Part shown: in pieces, positions 37,081 to 48,819 of the stretch
Layout: each line of letters begins with the position of its first letter
How positions within the stretch are numbered: the stretch's first letter is position 1
Source: an uncultured Chthoniobacterales bacterium
Lineage (GTDB): Bacteria > Verrucomicrobiota > Verrucomicrobiia > Chthoniobacterales > UBA10450
Direction: 5' to 3'
Length of the DNA stretch: 60,067 bases
NCBI GenBank assembly: GCA_902805675.1
Contig: CADCTA010000024.1
Coordinates: 1-60,067 of the forward strand
The notes under the pieces: model-generated
What the model was told of the DNA's origin: nothing
Seen by the model: the letters and a program-made list of their open reading frames with translations, nothing else
Databases searched by the model: none
Translations under genes and position numbers: made by a program

Positions 37081-40000
37081 TTATCTCAGCTGGAACGTTG
37101 CGCTGCCAACGCTGCTGCCGTCGATGCTGATGTCCACGCGATAGCTACCGGCACCGAGAGCTTTCGAATTCAGGTTGTACACGTACTGGCAATCCGCGAT
37201 CCTGAACATGGAACCAGCGTCTGCAGCCATGCTGTAGGTGGTTTCATTCACCAGCTCGTCGCTCGCTCCGGCAATGCGCCGGACCGAGATCAGGGCGGCC
37301 GGTAAGGTGCACGTCGGCGTGCCGCCAAACTTCAGCGTAAACTTCACCGGAACGGCACCGCGTGTTGCCGCGAAGACGCTCGATCCGTCGACGTTGATCG
37401 GCGACCGCACCGTCGCCGTGAAGACGGGCGTCGCGAGCACGAACGGGCTGAAGGAATTCGCCTGCGCCCAGATCGTCCTTGAAGCCCAATCCCGCGGCCG
37501 CGTGTCGTCCGTGACATCTTCGAACGCAGTCGCGCCTGTCGCTTTATGGAGAACCCTGAGCTGGCTGAAGGTTTCGAAATCCATCGTCGCCGGCACACGA
37601 AAAGCGAGGCTGACCGGCGCGACGAATTCGGCCGTCGTGCTGATTTCGAAGGCAAGGCCAGCACCCGCCAGCTCGAATCCCGCCGCTGTTAGATCGTTCA
37701 GGTTCGGCTCGATCGCGGTGACGGTGGTCGTGCCGCCGCTCGTGATTGCTGGGAACGTCAATGTGATGCCAGTCTCTTCCACTCCGGCGTTCACATTCTG
37801 CTCGCCCGTGCCGGCTGGTGTTACGCTTGTCGCTTCGGAGTCGCACGCGTTGCCGATCCCGTCGCCATCGTCGTCTGCCTGGTCGGGGTTCGCGAGCAGG
37901 GCGCAGTTGTCGGTGCCACTCGAAACGTAACCTGCCGGCGCCGAACAGCCTTGCGTGGTGGTTGATAAATCGCCAAATCCGTCACCATCCTGGTCGCGGT
38001 AGAAAGTGGTGTTGCAACCTTTGGTCACAACCAGCGCCGTCGGGGTGCCGAGAGGGAAGAACGCCGCGCCGTTGGGTCCTGATCCGTAGAAAACATTGTT
38101 GCTCGAGGTATCAGTCAGGAAGACGGAGAAAAGTTTCCATGTGCCAGCTGTCGCCGTCGTGGGGACCGCGACCGTCGAAACATAAACGCCGTCGCGCGCA
38201 TCACCTGAAACGCGTTTGGAAGAATCGAAACTGGCCGACAGAAGCATGCCGCCTCCGGGCGGCGCGAAGGAGGCACTCCCCCGGGAGAATCCCGCGTTGT
38301 CGGTGACTCGCGCGGTTACCGTGACTGTTTTCGCCGACGTGCTGACGTCTACATTTCGGGGCGAGAAATCGAAACTCGCCAGGACGGGGATCGGGTCAGC
38401 ATTGGCGTTTGCTACGGTGAGGTCGGTCGGGGTGCCGGCCGGATACGCCGTCGAGCCGGTGTAGTGGTTGCTGTAGAAAGCCTGGTTGCTGGACGTGTCA
38501 GCGACTGAAACTGATACCAGCTTCCAGGTTCCGGGGCGGGCCGAGGTCGGAATCGATATCATGACCTCGTAGGTTCCGTCCTGTGGACTGCCCGATTTCC
38601 GGTTGAACGAACTGAAGCTTGCCTGTGCGCCCACGCCGCCTGCGGGTGCCTCGAACCGTAGCAAACCGTTGCTAAACCCGACATTGTCGGTGACCCGGGC
38701 GGTGACGGTCACGATGGCGTTTGCCGCCGTCACATCAACGCTCTGTGGCTGAAAGTCGAAGCTCACCAGCGTTGGAGCCGTCACATCGGCGTTTGCGTTG
38801 GTCACCGTCAGCTCTGTCGGTGTGCCGCTGGGCAATGGATTACCGCTGAAAGAGCTGTAGAAGACGCTGTTGCCGGATGTGTCGCTCAGATTGAGTGATG
38901 ACAATCTCCAGGTGCCCGGTCGGGCCCCGGCGGGTATAGTGATCGTGGCTTGATACGTTCCGTCCTGCGCGGTCCCAGTCTGCCTGTTCGTCGAGTTGAA
39001 GGAACCCGATACTCCGGGTCCGCTGGAAGGTTGAAAGAAAAAGCCGCCGCTGTTGAAGCCGATATTGTCCGTGATTGTCGCCGTCACGGTCACGGTCTGC
39101 GGGCTGTTCGTCACATCAACGCTCTTCGGCATGAAGTCGAAGGTCACCAAGACAGGCGCGGCCGTGTCAGCGTTGGAATTGACGACCGCGAGGTCGGTCG
39201 GTGTGCCGATTGGAAAGGGCATGTAGCTGGGGCTTGCTGTGCCGTAGTTGCGGAAGTTACCCGACGTGTCAGTCACCGTTACAAAAGACAACTTCCACGT
39301 TCCGGGTCGGGCGGTGGCCGGGATCGCGGCCGTGAATACGTAAGTGCCGTCCTGCGCAGTGCCGGAGGTTCGATTCGTCGGATAGAAGCTCGTCACCAAA
39401 GGCATGCCGTTGGACGGTGGCTGGAACGAAACGCTGCCGAACGTGAACCCGACCTCATCGATAACGCGCACTGTGACCGTCACGTTTTTCGCGCCGTCAC
39501 TCACGTCAACGCTCTTTGGATTAAAATCCAGACTCGCGAGCACAGGCGCATTCGTGTCGGCATTCGCATTCGTTACCTCTAGATCCCTTGGGGTGCCAAT
39601 GGGGTACGGCCGGCTGTTTGGATAGCTGCTCGTGCCGTAGAAGACACTGTTGCCAGCTACGTCAGACATGTTGAGAAACTGAAGATTCCACGTTCCCGTT
39701 CGAGCGGATGCCGGAATGGTGAGCGCTGTCTCATAGACCCCATCCTGCGCGGTGCCCTCGACGCGACCTGTCGCACTGAAGAACGCAGGTATTCCAGTGC
39801 CGCCGGCGGAGTGGATGAAAGAAGTCGCGCCACTGCTAAACCCGCTGCTGTCGGTGATATGGGCTCTGAGAGTGACCGTCTGGTCGCCGTTCGTGACGTC
39901 GACGCTTTTCGGCGTGAAGTCGAGACTCACCAGCACCGGCGCGGTCGTGTCGGCGTTGGCGTTTGCCACCGTTAAATCTGTGGGTGTGCCGCTGGGGTAA

Positions 40001-40452
40001 GGCCGGCTGCCAGGGTAGCTGAAAGCGCTGTAGGAAACGCTGTTCCATTGATCGCTCAAAGACACCGACGACAGCTTCCATGTTCCGGGCTGGGCTGAAG
40101 TCGGCACCGTCATCTTCAACTCGTAGATGCCGTCTTGCGCCGTGCCGGATATGCGAGCTGTGGAGCTGAGATACGCCGACAGGCCCGGGCCTCCCTGAGG
40201 CGGTTGAAAATAAACGCTGCCGTGGCTGAACCCGGCATCGTTGTCGGTGATGCGCGCCGTCACCGTCACGGTCTGCGCCCCGTTACTCACATCAACGCTG
40301 CTTGGATTGAATCCGAGACTTACTAGCGCCGGTGCCACCGTGTCGGCCGGCGGAGGAGTTTGAGCCTGTGCGGGCATCGCGCAGGCAATGGCAAAGAAAA
40401 ACGCGGGAGCAAGGAGGCGGCGCATATGGGTAGAGAAGTGGTGCGTTGTCAT
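37081..40452 (-). CDS. Secreted six-repeat protein with thrombospondin-3-type segment and C-terminal PxKF-type domain
   Basis: 1123 residues from the ATG at 40452, with ATG 40425 as an alternative. The signal peptide is RRLLAPAFFFAIACAMPAQA. Six repeats of ~140 residues follow, each opening like DTTAPVLVSLDFTPKSVDVT and containing SGTAQDGTYE and GTWKLSSVS strands. A calcium-binding thrombospondin-type-3 segment (DQDGDGFGD and DDDGDGIGNACD) comes next. The C-terminus is a VPVKFTLKFGG ... YVYNLNSKALGAGSYRV domain of the PxKF type, not the GPSL domain found on its neighbours. It is predicted to be extracellular, probably structural or adhesive. It is preceded by a palindrome and by a NarL-type regulator gene. 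Confidence 0.9.
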   Translation of the reverse strand: MTTHHFSTHMRRLLAPAFFFAIACAMPAQAQTPPPADTVAPALVSLGFNPSSVDVSNGAQTVTVTARITDNDAGFSHGSVYFQPPQGGPGLSAYLSSTARISGTAQDGIYELKMTVPTSAQPGTWKLSSVSLSDQWNSVSYSAFSYPGSRPYPSGTPTDLTVANANADTTAPVLVSLDFTPKSVDVTNGDQTVTLRAHITDSSGFSSGATSFIHSAGGTGIPAFFSATGRVEGTAQDGVYETALTIPASARTGTWNLQFLNMSDVAGNSVFYGTSSYPNSRPYPIGTPRDLEVTNANADTNAPVLASLDFNPKSVDVSDGAKNVTVTVRVIDEVGFTFGSVSFQPPSNGMPLVTSFYPTNRTSGTAQDGTYVFTAAIPATARPGTWKLSFVTVTDTSGNFRNYGTASPSYMPFPIGTPTDLAVVNSNADTAAPVLVTFDFMPKSVDVTNSPQTVTVTATITDNIGFNSGGFFFQPSSGPGVSGSFNSTNRQTGTAQDGTYQATITIPAGARPGTWRLSSLNLSDTSGNSVFYSSFSGNPLPSGTPTELTVTNANADVTAPTLVSFDFQPQSVDVTAANAIVTVTARVTDNVGFSNGLLRFEAPAGGVGAQASFSSFNRKSGSPQDGTYEVMISIPTSARPGTWKLVSVSVADTSSNQAFYSNHYTGSTAYPAGTPTDLTVANANADPIPVLASFDFSPRNVDVSTSAKTVTVTARVTDNAGFSRGSASFAPPGGGMLLSASFDSSKRVSGDARDGVYVSTVAVPTTATAGTWKLFSVFLTDTSSNNVFYGSGPNGAAFFPLGTPTALVVTKGCNTTFYRDQDGDGFGDLSTTTQGCSAPAGYVSSGTDNCALLANPDQADDDGDGIGNACDSEATSVTPAGTGEQNVNAGVEETGITLTFPAITSGGTTTVTAIEPNLNDLTAAGFELAGAGLAFEISTTAEFVAPVSLAFRVPATMDFETFSQLRVLHKATGATAFEDVTDDTRPRDWASRTIWAQANSFSPFVLATPVFTATVRSPINVDGSSVFAATRGAVPVKFTLKFGGTPTCTLPAALISVRRIAGASDELVNETTYSMAADAGSMFRIADCQYVYNLNSKALGAGSYRVDISIDGSSVGSATFQLR

Positions 40453-40536
40453 AGGAGGAGCGGTCGGAATTACCTGGCGCCGAGATTCATGAGGCTTTTG
40501 CCGGTGCTCCGGTAGCCCCCAAAACACTATATTTTT

Positions 40537-40558
40537 CGCCTAAAGAAATCTTTAGGCG
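40537..40558 (-). promoter_or_regulatory. 22-bp perfect palindrome upstream of the six-repeat secreted gene
   Basis: Arms CGCCTAAAGA and TCTTTAGGCG are separated by AA. It lies 84 nt upstream of the ATG at 40452 and 25 bp past the stop of the response regulator gene 40584-41282. On the minus strand it is followed by AAAAATATAGTGTTTT rather than a T-run, which fits an operator beside a promoter better than a terminator. Confidence 0.7.
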
Positions 40559-40583
40559 GAGCTCAGCGGTGCCCTGTTTCGCT

Positions 40584-41282
40584 TTAGCCCGGGGCCATCA
40601 GACGCGCTTGAAACGCGAAGGCGACGAGGCCCGCAACGTTCCGGAGGTGGAGCTTCTTCATCAGGTTCGCGCGGTGCACATCGACGGTGCCCACGCTGAT
40701 CCCGAGCTTCTGCGCGATTTCCTTGCTGGTCTGACCGGTGGCGACCAGCTGTAGCACTTCTTTTTCGCGCGGGCTAAGAGCCGCTGTGCTCGCTGTCGCG
40801 CGTTCGACTCCGTGATACCGCGCGTCGATAAAGGGCGCGCTTTCGGCAGAGAAATAATGTTGCCCGGCAGCTACCCGATCGACTGCCTCAACAAACGCAT
40901 CCCACGTATTTGTCTTCTCCACGAAACCCTGTGCTCCGGAGCGCAGTGCCTCGACTACGCGGCTCTCGCTCACGTCAGCGGTGCACAGGAGGATGCGCGT
41001 CTGCGGCGCTACCTCCTGCACCCGAGGCACAGCATCGATACCGCTACCGTCCGGCAGGTTGATATCCAGCACGAGCAGGTCAGGCTTCGTCTTTTCACAC
41101 AGCGCGACAGCCGTTCGAATGTCAGCGGCCTCGCCGACGACGTCGTAGCGGCCGTCCTGACGCCGCAGCATCGACATAATGAGATCACGCATAAAGCGGT
41201 GATCATCCACGACCGCGATGCTGGTCGCGCGGCTCTCACTCCGACTCCGCTCGGAGGACGCTTGCGACGGCTGGCTCTTCAT
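40584..41282 (-). CDS. NarL/FixJ-family response regulator
   Basis: 232 residues from the ATG at 41282 (MKSQPSQASSERS). The frame is open to 41432, but that extension has no family similarity. REC domain ~20-140 with IAVVDDHRFMRDLI and phospho-aspartate at ~73 (LLVLDINLPDGSG). The C-terminal LuxR HTH is LSPREKEVLQLVATGQTSKE ... VGTVDVHRANLMKKL. No cognate kinase is adjacent; the hybrid kinase at 32157 or an unlinked one could serve. It transcribes toward the six-repeat secreted gene, with the 22-bp palindrome between them, and is divergent from the LuxR gene at 41405. Confidence 0.93.
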   Translation of the reverse strand: MKSQPSQASSERSRSESRATSIAVVDDHRFMRDLIMSMLRRQDGRYDVVGEAADIRTAVALCEKTKPDLLVLDINLPDGSGIDAVPRVQEVAPQTRILLCTADVSESRVVEALRSGAQGFVEKTNTWDAFVEAVDRVAAGQHYFSAESAPFIDARYHGVERATASTAALSPREKEVLQLVATGQTSKEIAQKLGISVGTVDVHRANLMKKLHLRNVAGLVAFAFQARLMAPG

Positions 41283-41404
41283 CGATTGGCTAACGACAAC
41301 TGCTACACTGGTATAGTGGGCGCCTCGTCCACACCCAGTCCATACGTGAAAGTACGTACTGGTTTCCTGCTGCAGGCTTGCCGCAAGACGCGGTGCCGGG
41401 TCTA

Positions 41405-42202
41405 ATGCCGCCACCGCAGCCTTCTGTGACACGCTTAAACACCACTCAGCTGCGCAGGCTCAACCGCGTCGTCCTGGCGCTGCATGAGGAGAGCCTCCAG
41501 GCGCACGAGTTAGAGCCACTGATCGACCTCATCGAACAACTGCTGCCTGTCTCTTGCGTATCGATCGATGAAGCATCGCTGCGAGACGGCAGTGTCAGGC
41601 ATCGGGGCGGACGCAGGCTCGAGTCCATCCCGCAACTTGACGAACGGATCGCGCAGTTCTGCCATCAGAACCCATTGATCGTCCAGGCACGAGACGGCAA
41701 TTTCAGTCCAGCCAAGATCTCGGATTTCGTCACCTTTCACGTCCTGCAGCGCACCGCTTTCTATCAGGAGATAGCGCGCTTTCTCCCGGGCTGGCGTGAC
41801 CAGGCAGCAGTGCCGATCCAGCTTCCAGGCGTGTCGTTGGGCTTCGCCCTCAACCGGGATCGCCCATTCACGTCGGAAGAGTTGCTCATGCTCGAACTCC
41901 TCCAGCCACATCTCCAAGCTGTCCTTTATCGTTGCACCCAGTATCTCGAGCTGGCGACTCAGTCGCCACTCACGCCCCGAGAACGCGAGGTCTTGCACTG
42001 GGTGAGCGAAGGCAAACGAGACGCCGACATCGCGTGCATTCTCAAGCTCAGCGTTCGCACAGTGGAACAGCACGTCCACGCCTGCCTGCGGAAGCTCGGC
42101 GTCGAGACGCGCGCCGCGGGCGCGGCGGAGGTTTGGCGCGCACGCAACCGAACGGGCGCGGGCCCTGATGGAAGCGGCACCGCCGTGCAGCGGCAAAGTT
42201 AG
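41405..42202 (+). CDS. LuxR-family transcriptional regulator with N-terminal sensory domain
   Basis: 265 residues from the ATG at 41405. An in-frame TTG at 41378 is an alternative. The N-terminal ~190 residues form a GAF-like or autoinducer-binding-like domain (FALNRDRPFTSEELLMLELL-QPHLQAVL). The C-terminal HTH (LTPREREVLHWVSEGKRDAD ... VRTVEQHVHACLRKLGV) binds DNA. No receiver is present. The QPHL region resembles that of the LuxR gene at 3870. It is divergent from the NarL-type regulator with a ~120-bp shared promoter region. That region contains TACGT-GAAAGT-ACGTA (41343-41358), a possible operator. Its stop overlaps the convergent lspA by 4 bp. Confidence 0.9.
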   Translation: MPPPQPSVTRLNTTQLRRLNRVVLALHEESLQAHELEPLIDLIEQLLPVSCVSIDEASLRDGSVRHRGGRRLESIPQLDERIAQFCHQNPLIVQARDGNFSPAKISDFVTFHVLQRTAFYQEIARFLPGWRDQAAVPIQLPGVSLGFALNRDRPFTSEELLMLELLQPHLQAVLYRCTQYLELATQSPLTPREREVLHWVSEGKRDADIACILKLSVRTVEQHVHACLRKLGVETRAAGAAEVWRARNRTGAGPDGSGTAVQRQS

Positions 42203-42687
42203 GTCGCGACGTTTGTCTCGGCGCGTGTGGTTTTCTCCTGCTTAAAGGAGTGCACCATGAAGAAGCCGACCGCGATGCAGATGCAGGCGTCGGCGACGTT
42301 GAAGGCGGGCCACGGATCCGCGAACGGCACGTGCAGATTGAAAAGCAGGAAGTCGATCACGGCGCCATGAAGGATACGGTCGGTCAGATTGCCGAGCACG
42401 CCGGATAACAGCAGCGCGAGCGAAGTATCGCGCCACACGTCGCGCTCGTGTTTTCGGAAAAGCAGCGTGAGCACGACGGCGATCGCGACGCACGAAAGGA
42501 TCATGAAGAACCAGTTGTTGTTCTTGAACGAGCCGAAGGCCGCGCCCGTGTTCGTGACAAAGACCAGCGCGAAGAAATCCGGCACGATGATGCGTGGTTC
42601 GTCGGCCGTGATGCTTCCCAGCACCAGCCACTTCGTCAGCTGATCGAGCACGTAGAGAGGCAGCGTGAGGAGCAGGATGTATTTCAT
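42199..42687 (-). CDS. lspA: Lipoprotein signal peptidase (signal peptidase II)
   Basis: 162 residues from the ATG at 42687 (MKYILLLTLPLYVLDQLTKW). This inner-membrane aspartyl protease cleaves the signal peptide of diacylglyceryl-prolipoproteins. The four transmembrane helices and conserved motifs are present: VTNTGAAFGSF, VLGNLTDRILHGAVIDF with the first catalytic Asp, and AFNVADACICI with the second. It lies downstream of ileS, as in many bacteria, but here with a glycosyltransferase gene between. A decayed, chimeric partial copy lies at 21829-22076. Confidence 0.95.
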   Translation of the reverse strand: MKYILLLTLPLYVLDQLTKWLVLGSITADEPRIIVPDFFALVFVTNTGAAFGSFKNNNWFFMILSCVAIAVVLTLLFRKHERDVWRDTSLALLLSGVLGNLTDRILHGAVIDFLLFNLHVPFADPWPAFNVADACICIAVGFFMVHSFKQEKTTRAETNVAT

Positions 42688-42712
42688 GGGCAGGAGGCGA
42701 AGAATCGTGACT

Positions 42713-42796
42713 ACGGATTGACACGGATGCACACGGATAGCGGACGCAGCCCGGCCGCCCTCCCCATCCGTGTTTCATCCGTGTTCATCCGTGGCA
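42713..42796. repeat. Intergenic ATCCGTG / CACGGAT inverted repeat
   Basis: CGGATTGACACGGATG-CACACGGATAG on the left and ATCCGTG-TTTCATCCGTG-TTCATCCGTG on the right form opposing arrays of a 10-11 bp unit around a GC-rich centre. Such repeats are frequent between genes in Planctomycetes and Verrucomicrobia genomes. It fills the gap between the glycosyltransferase and lspA. Confidence 0.75.
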
Positions 42797-42797
42797 G

Positions 42798-44375
42798 TTA
42801 TTCTCCCGTTGCTGGCGCCGTTCCGCTGACCGGCGCGATCTCGTAGAGGCGCAGGCTGGGATTCAGCACCCCCACATTGCCTGTCTCGCGCGACCAGACA
42901 AGTCGCCCCTCCGATAAAAGACGCCGGTAGAACTCGCGCCGGCGCAGGAACTCCGCGTCGCCGCGGTTGACCTGCGAAGATCCTTCATTCAGGAATGTCT
43001 TGTAGTGCGAATCGATGACTGCGATGTGCGTCATGCCGCTCGCACGAAGCTCCTCGAGAGTGCCGAGATCGGCAGCGAATCTGGCGCCGTGCAGCTGCTG
43101 TGGGAGCGGCGACTGCTCCTCGCAAAACCGGCGCGGTTTACTGAACGGGATACCGACTCGTTCTTCGAGTCCGATCGTGCTCGCGTGCGGTACGTTTCCC
43201 GTGATCCACTCGACCAGCTCACGCCGGTGATCGCGTTGGAAGCCGCGGTCGAGCAATGCCAGTCCGGTGAAGTCATAAGCGAATGCAGCGATGACGAAAG
43301 TGAGCACCGCGGGGGTAGCGAATCGCGCGCGCCTTTCATGCAGCTCCTTGGCGATGCGGATCGCCGCGAACGATGCCACCACGGCGACGATTATCATCGC
43401 GGGCAGCACATGGCGCCCGCTCTGCTTGCTGGAAAACGAAAGCATAAATCCGAGCAGCAACGGAAAGGCCGTGAGCAACAGGTCGGGCAATCGCAGCTGC
43501 CGAAGGTTTCGGAAGGCAAAAACCAAATGCGCCAGAAATAGAATCAGCAGGAAGGGTGATAGGTCGAGTAGCCTGCGCAGCCAGTCGATGCGCGAGAAAT
43601 CGACTTCGATGCCGGAGCGGGAATTGAGGCGCGTGATCTCGCCGCCGAACCCTGCCGTGACACCGCCAAACGACAGCAGCGCCCGGTAGTTGATCGCGGC
43701 GATGACAACCAGGAACGCCCCAGCGAAGGCTAGAAGGACGCGCGGTTTGTACTCGGCCTCGCGGCGTCTGCCCATCAGCGCCGCCACCGCAAACGGCACC
43801 ATGAGCAAACCGACGTACTTGCCCGATGCCGCAACACCCGTCGCGACGCCGAGGAAGAGCGCGCGCATTGTTGTTGGCCTCCGCCAGACTGCATCGATCG
43901 CGACAAACGTCAGCGCGATGCCGGCGAGCAACGCCGCATCTTCCTTCATGAAGTGCGCGTGTTCGTAGATCCGCCGCTGGATCAACAGCGCGACCCCTGT
44001 GGTGACGCCGCCGATCACGCCGAAGCGATCGAAGCCGAGCCACGAGAAGAGCGCGACGGCGCCGGCCGCGAAGATCGCCGAGCACCAGCGGCCGAGCTCG
44101 ACGATGCGCTGACAGTCAGTCGTGCCGCCGGTCAGCCAGCGGGCGAAGTCCGTCACGGTGAGCAGGAGCAGCGGATGATTGAAGTTGCGCGTGCCGTCCC
44201 GGATTTGCACAACCTTCTTCGGCTCGTCCGGGTGGTAGTAAAACGAGAAATCGTTGTGGCGCGTGTAAAGCCAGAGAGCGGCGACAAACAGCGCCGTTGC
44301 GATCAGCCATTGCTGCTGAAGCTCACGCGCGGACCGGCGATCTGTCTGCGTGGCCGCAGCAAACAGGCTGTGCAA
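42798..44375 (-). CDS. Integral-membrane glycosyltransferase, GT39/ArnT-PMT type
   Basis: About 525 residues from a TTG at 44375, 9 nt after the ileS stop. The only upstream ATG (44498) would overlap ileS by ~115 bp, so I prefer the TTG, with low certainty. The protein has about ten hydrophobic helices. The first luminal loop carries the acidic motif HPDEPKKVVQIRDG and then FNHPLLLLTVTDFARWL, as in lipid-linked sugar transferases (GT-C fold, PMT_2). It probably transfers a sugar from a polyprenyl-phosphate donor to protein or lipid on the periplasmic side. The acceptor is unknown. Candidates include the many secreted proteins here, which is speculation. Confidence 0.82.
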   Translation of the reverse strand: MHSLFAAATQTDRRSARELQQQWLIATALFVAALWLYTRHNDFSFYYHPDEPKKVVQIRDGTRNFNHPLLLLTVTDFARWLTGGTTDCQRIVELGRWCSAIFAAGAVALFSWLGFDRFGVIGGVTTGVALLIQRRIYEHAHFMKEDAALLAGIALTFVAIDAVWRRPTTMRALFLGVATGVAASGKYVGLLMVPFAVAALMGRRREAEYKPRVLLAFAGAFLVVIAAINYRALLSFGGVTAGFGGEITRLNSRSGIEVDFSRIDWLRRLLDLSPFLLILFLAHLVFAFRNLRQLRLPDLLLTAFPLLLGFMLSFSSKQSGRHVLPAMIIVAVVASFAAIRIAKELHERRARFATPAVLTFVIAAFAYDFTGLALLDRGFQRDHRRELVEWITGNVPHASTIGLEERVGIPFSKPRRFCEEQSPLPQQLHGARFAADLGTLEELRASGMTHIAVIDSHYKTFLNEGSSQVNRGDAEFLRRREFYRRLLSEGRLVWSRETGNVGVLNPSLRLYEIAPVSGTAPATGE

Positions 44376-44383
44376 GGCGGGCG

Positions 44384-47131
<2,748 letters not shown>

Positions 47132-47423
47132 CGGGGAGGTGCTAAATAACATCCGGCACTCGCGCGCGCAACGAGCTCACCCGGCGCAATTCCTGCGATT
47201 GCCGCGGCGAGCGCGTGCCGCGTGTTCCTCGCACGCAATGAAAGCTCTTCCTCCACGTTGCGCGCGGGCGGCGATCGAAGGCGCCCAGCAGATTTACCGG
47301 CTGGGCCAGGCGCAGGGAGCCCGTTGGCCGAGGTTCTCGGAGCTGCGACTGCGGCGGCAGCGAGCCCGCAGGCGGCTCGGCGCTGCATCCGGAGCGGGGC
47401 GACGGACGTAATGCCAATGCCGC
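47132..47423. other. Intergenic region between ileS and the TPR gene
   Basis: About 290 bp between divergent genes. I see no convincing gene, hairpin or repeat in it. Presumably it holds both promoters. Confidence 0.5.
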
Positions 47424-48785
47424 ATGCGATCGTCGTTCAACAAGTTTTTGTACCCCATTGTTCTCTTGGGGGGCATTGCGGCGATCACCGCGGCGGTACT
47501 ATGGACGACGGCTGAGACGGGCCCGGAACCAACCGCGGCCGTGAAGCCAGCGAGCGCGCCAGCCCCTGATCCACTCAAGATCGTCCTGACGCCGATCAGT
47601 GGCGACACGAAGCTCGATGGGCAGATTGCCGATTTGCAGGCGCGGATCAAAGATGCGGCGGACAAAGGCGCACTGCTCGAGCGACTTGGCTGGGCCTTCG
47701 TCTCGAAAGCGCGGGTGAGCAGCGATCCAGGCTACTACACACTCGCAGAGCAAGCCGCGAAGGCGATCACCGCGACCACGCCTAACGATCCGGCGGCGAC
47801 GCTGCTTCTCGGGCACACCTATCACGCGATGCACCGCTTCGCGGACGCCGAGGCCGCGGCACGAGCGTTGATCGGCCGGCGCGAGTTCGTTTTCGATTAC
47901 GCGCTGCTCGGCGACGCGCTGATGGAACAAGGGAAGCTCGAGCCAGCAGTGGAAGCCTATCAAAAGATGGTCGACTTGAAGCCTTCCCTTCAGACCTACA
48001 GCCGCATCGCGCATATGCGCTGGTTGAAAGGCGATCTGCGCGGAGCGATCGACGCGAGTCGCCTCGCAGTCAGCAGCGGCAGTGCGCGCGAAGCGGAGCC
48101 GACTGCCTGGGCCTACACGCGGCTGGCGCTGCACGAGCTGCAAGCGGGCGAATTCGACCAGGCGAAGGTGGCTGCGGAACGCGCTGTGAATTTGATGCCG
48201 GACTACGCGCCGGCTCTGCTGGTGCGCGGCCGTTTGCTGCTTTCTCAACTGAAATACGAGGAGGCAATCGAGCCGCTGCGGCGTGCGGCTGAGTTGAGCC
48301 CCTTGCCGGACTATCTCTGGGCACTTGCCGACGCGCTACGCGGCGCGTCGAAGGCTTCCGAGGCAGAGAAAGTCGAAAGCCAGCTATCCGCCACCGGCGC
48401 AGCCTCCGATCCGCGGACGCTCGCTATCTTCCTGGCTTCCCGCGGCGTGAACGCGGACAAGGCGCTCGAGCTTGCGACGGCTGAATTGCAGTCACGCAAG
48501 GATATCTTCACCTACGACGCCCTCGCCTGGGCGCAGCTCGCCACCGGCCGCATCAACGAAGCGCGCGAGCATATCCGTCTCGCGCTGGCGGAAGGCACGC
48601 AGGACGCGCGGCTCTATTTCCACGCCGGGGCCATCGCCGCCGCCGCTGGCGACGAAGCTGAGGCGCTCGATTTCTTCGGAAAAGCCCGGGCCTTGGAGCA
48701 CACACTTCTGCCGTCGGAGCGCCTCGCTCTCGGTGAGCGAAGCGCCGCGCTCTTCCAAGCCCCGTCACAACTCTCGATCAAATAA
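47424..48785 (+). CDS. Membrane-anchored TPR-repeat protein
   Basis: 453 residues. An N-terminal signal-anchor (FLYPIVLLGGIAAITAAVLW, ~8-27) precedes a Pro/Ala-rich stretch. At least eight TPR helices pairs follow, for example LLGDALMEQGKLEPAVEAYQ and AWAQLATGRINEAREHIRLA. It is probably a periplasmic-facing scaffold. It sits 34 bp before a DUF4331 gene, so it is likely in one operon with it and perhaps with the HupE-like gene beyond. The role is unknown. Confidence 0.88.
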   Translation: MRSSFNKFLYPIVLLGGIAAITAAVLWTTAETGPEPTAAVKPASAPAPDPLKIVLTPISGDTKLDGQIADLQARIKDAADKGALLERLGWAFVSKARVSSDPGYYTLAEQAAKAITATTPNDPAATLLLGHTYHAMHRFADAEAAARALIGRREFVFDYALLGDALMEQGKLEPAVEAYQKMVDLKPSLQTYSRIAHMRWLKGDLRGAIDASRLAVSSGSAREAEPTAWAYTRLALHELQAGEFDQAKVAAERAVNLMPDYAPALLVRGRLLLSQLKYEEAIEPLRRAAELSPLPDYLWALADALRGASKASEAEKVESQLSATGAASDPRTLAIFLASRGVNADKALELATAELQSRKDIFTYDALAWAQLATGRINEAREHIRLALAEGTQDARLYFHAGAIAAAAGDEAEALDFFGKARALEHTLLPSERLALGERSAALFQAPSQLSIK

Positions 48786-48819
48786 CGCAAAGCAAACAAC
48801 ACCAGACACACACGATCCA

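Noticed and set aside
40537..40558. Palindrome considered as the terminator of the response regulator gene
   Set aside because: On the transcribed strand it is followed by AAAAATATAG instead of a T-run, and the stem is not especially GC-rich.
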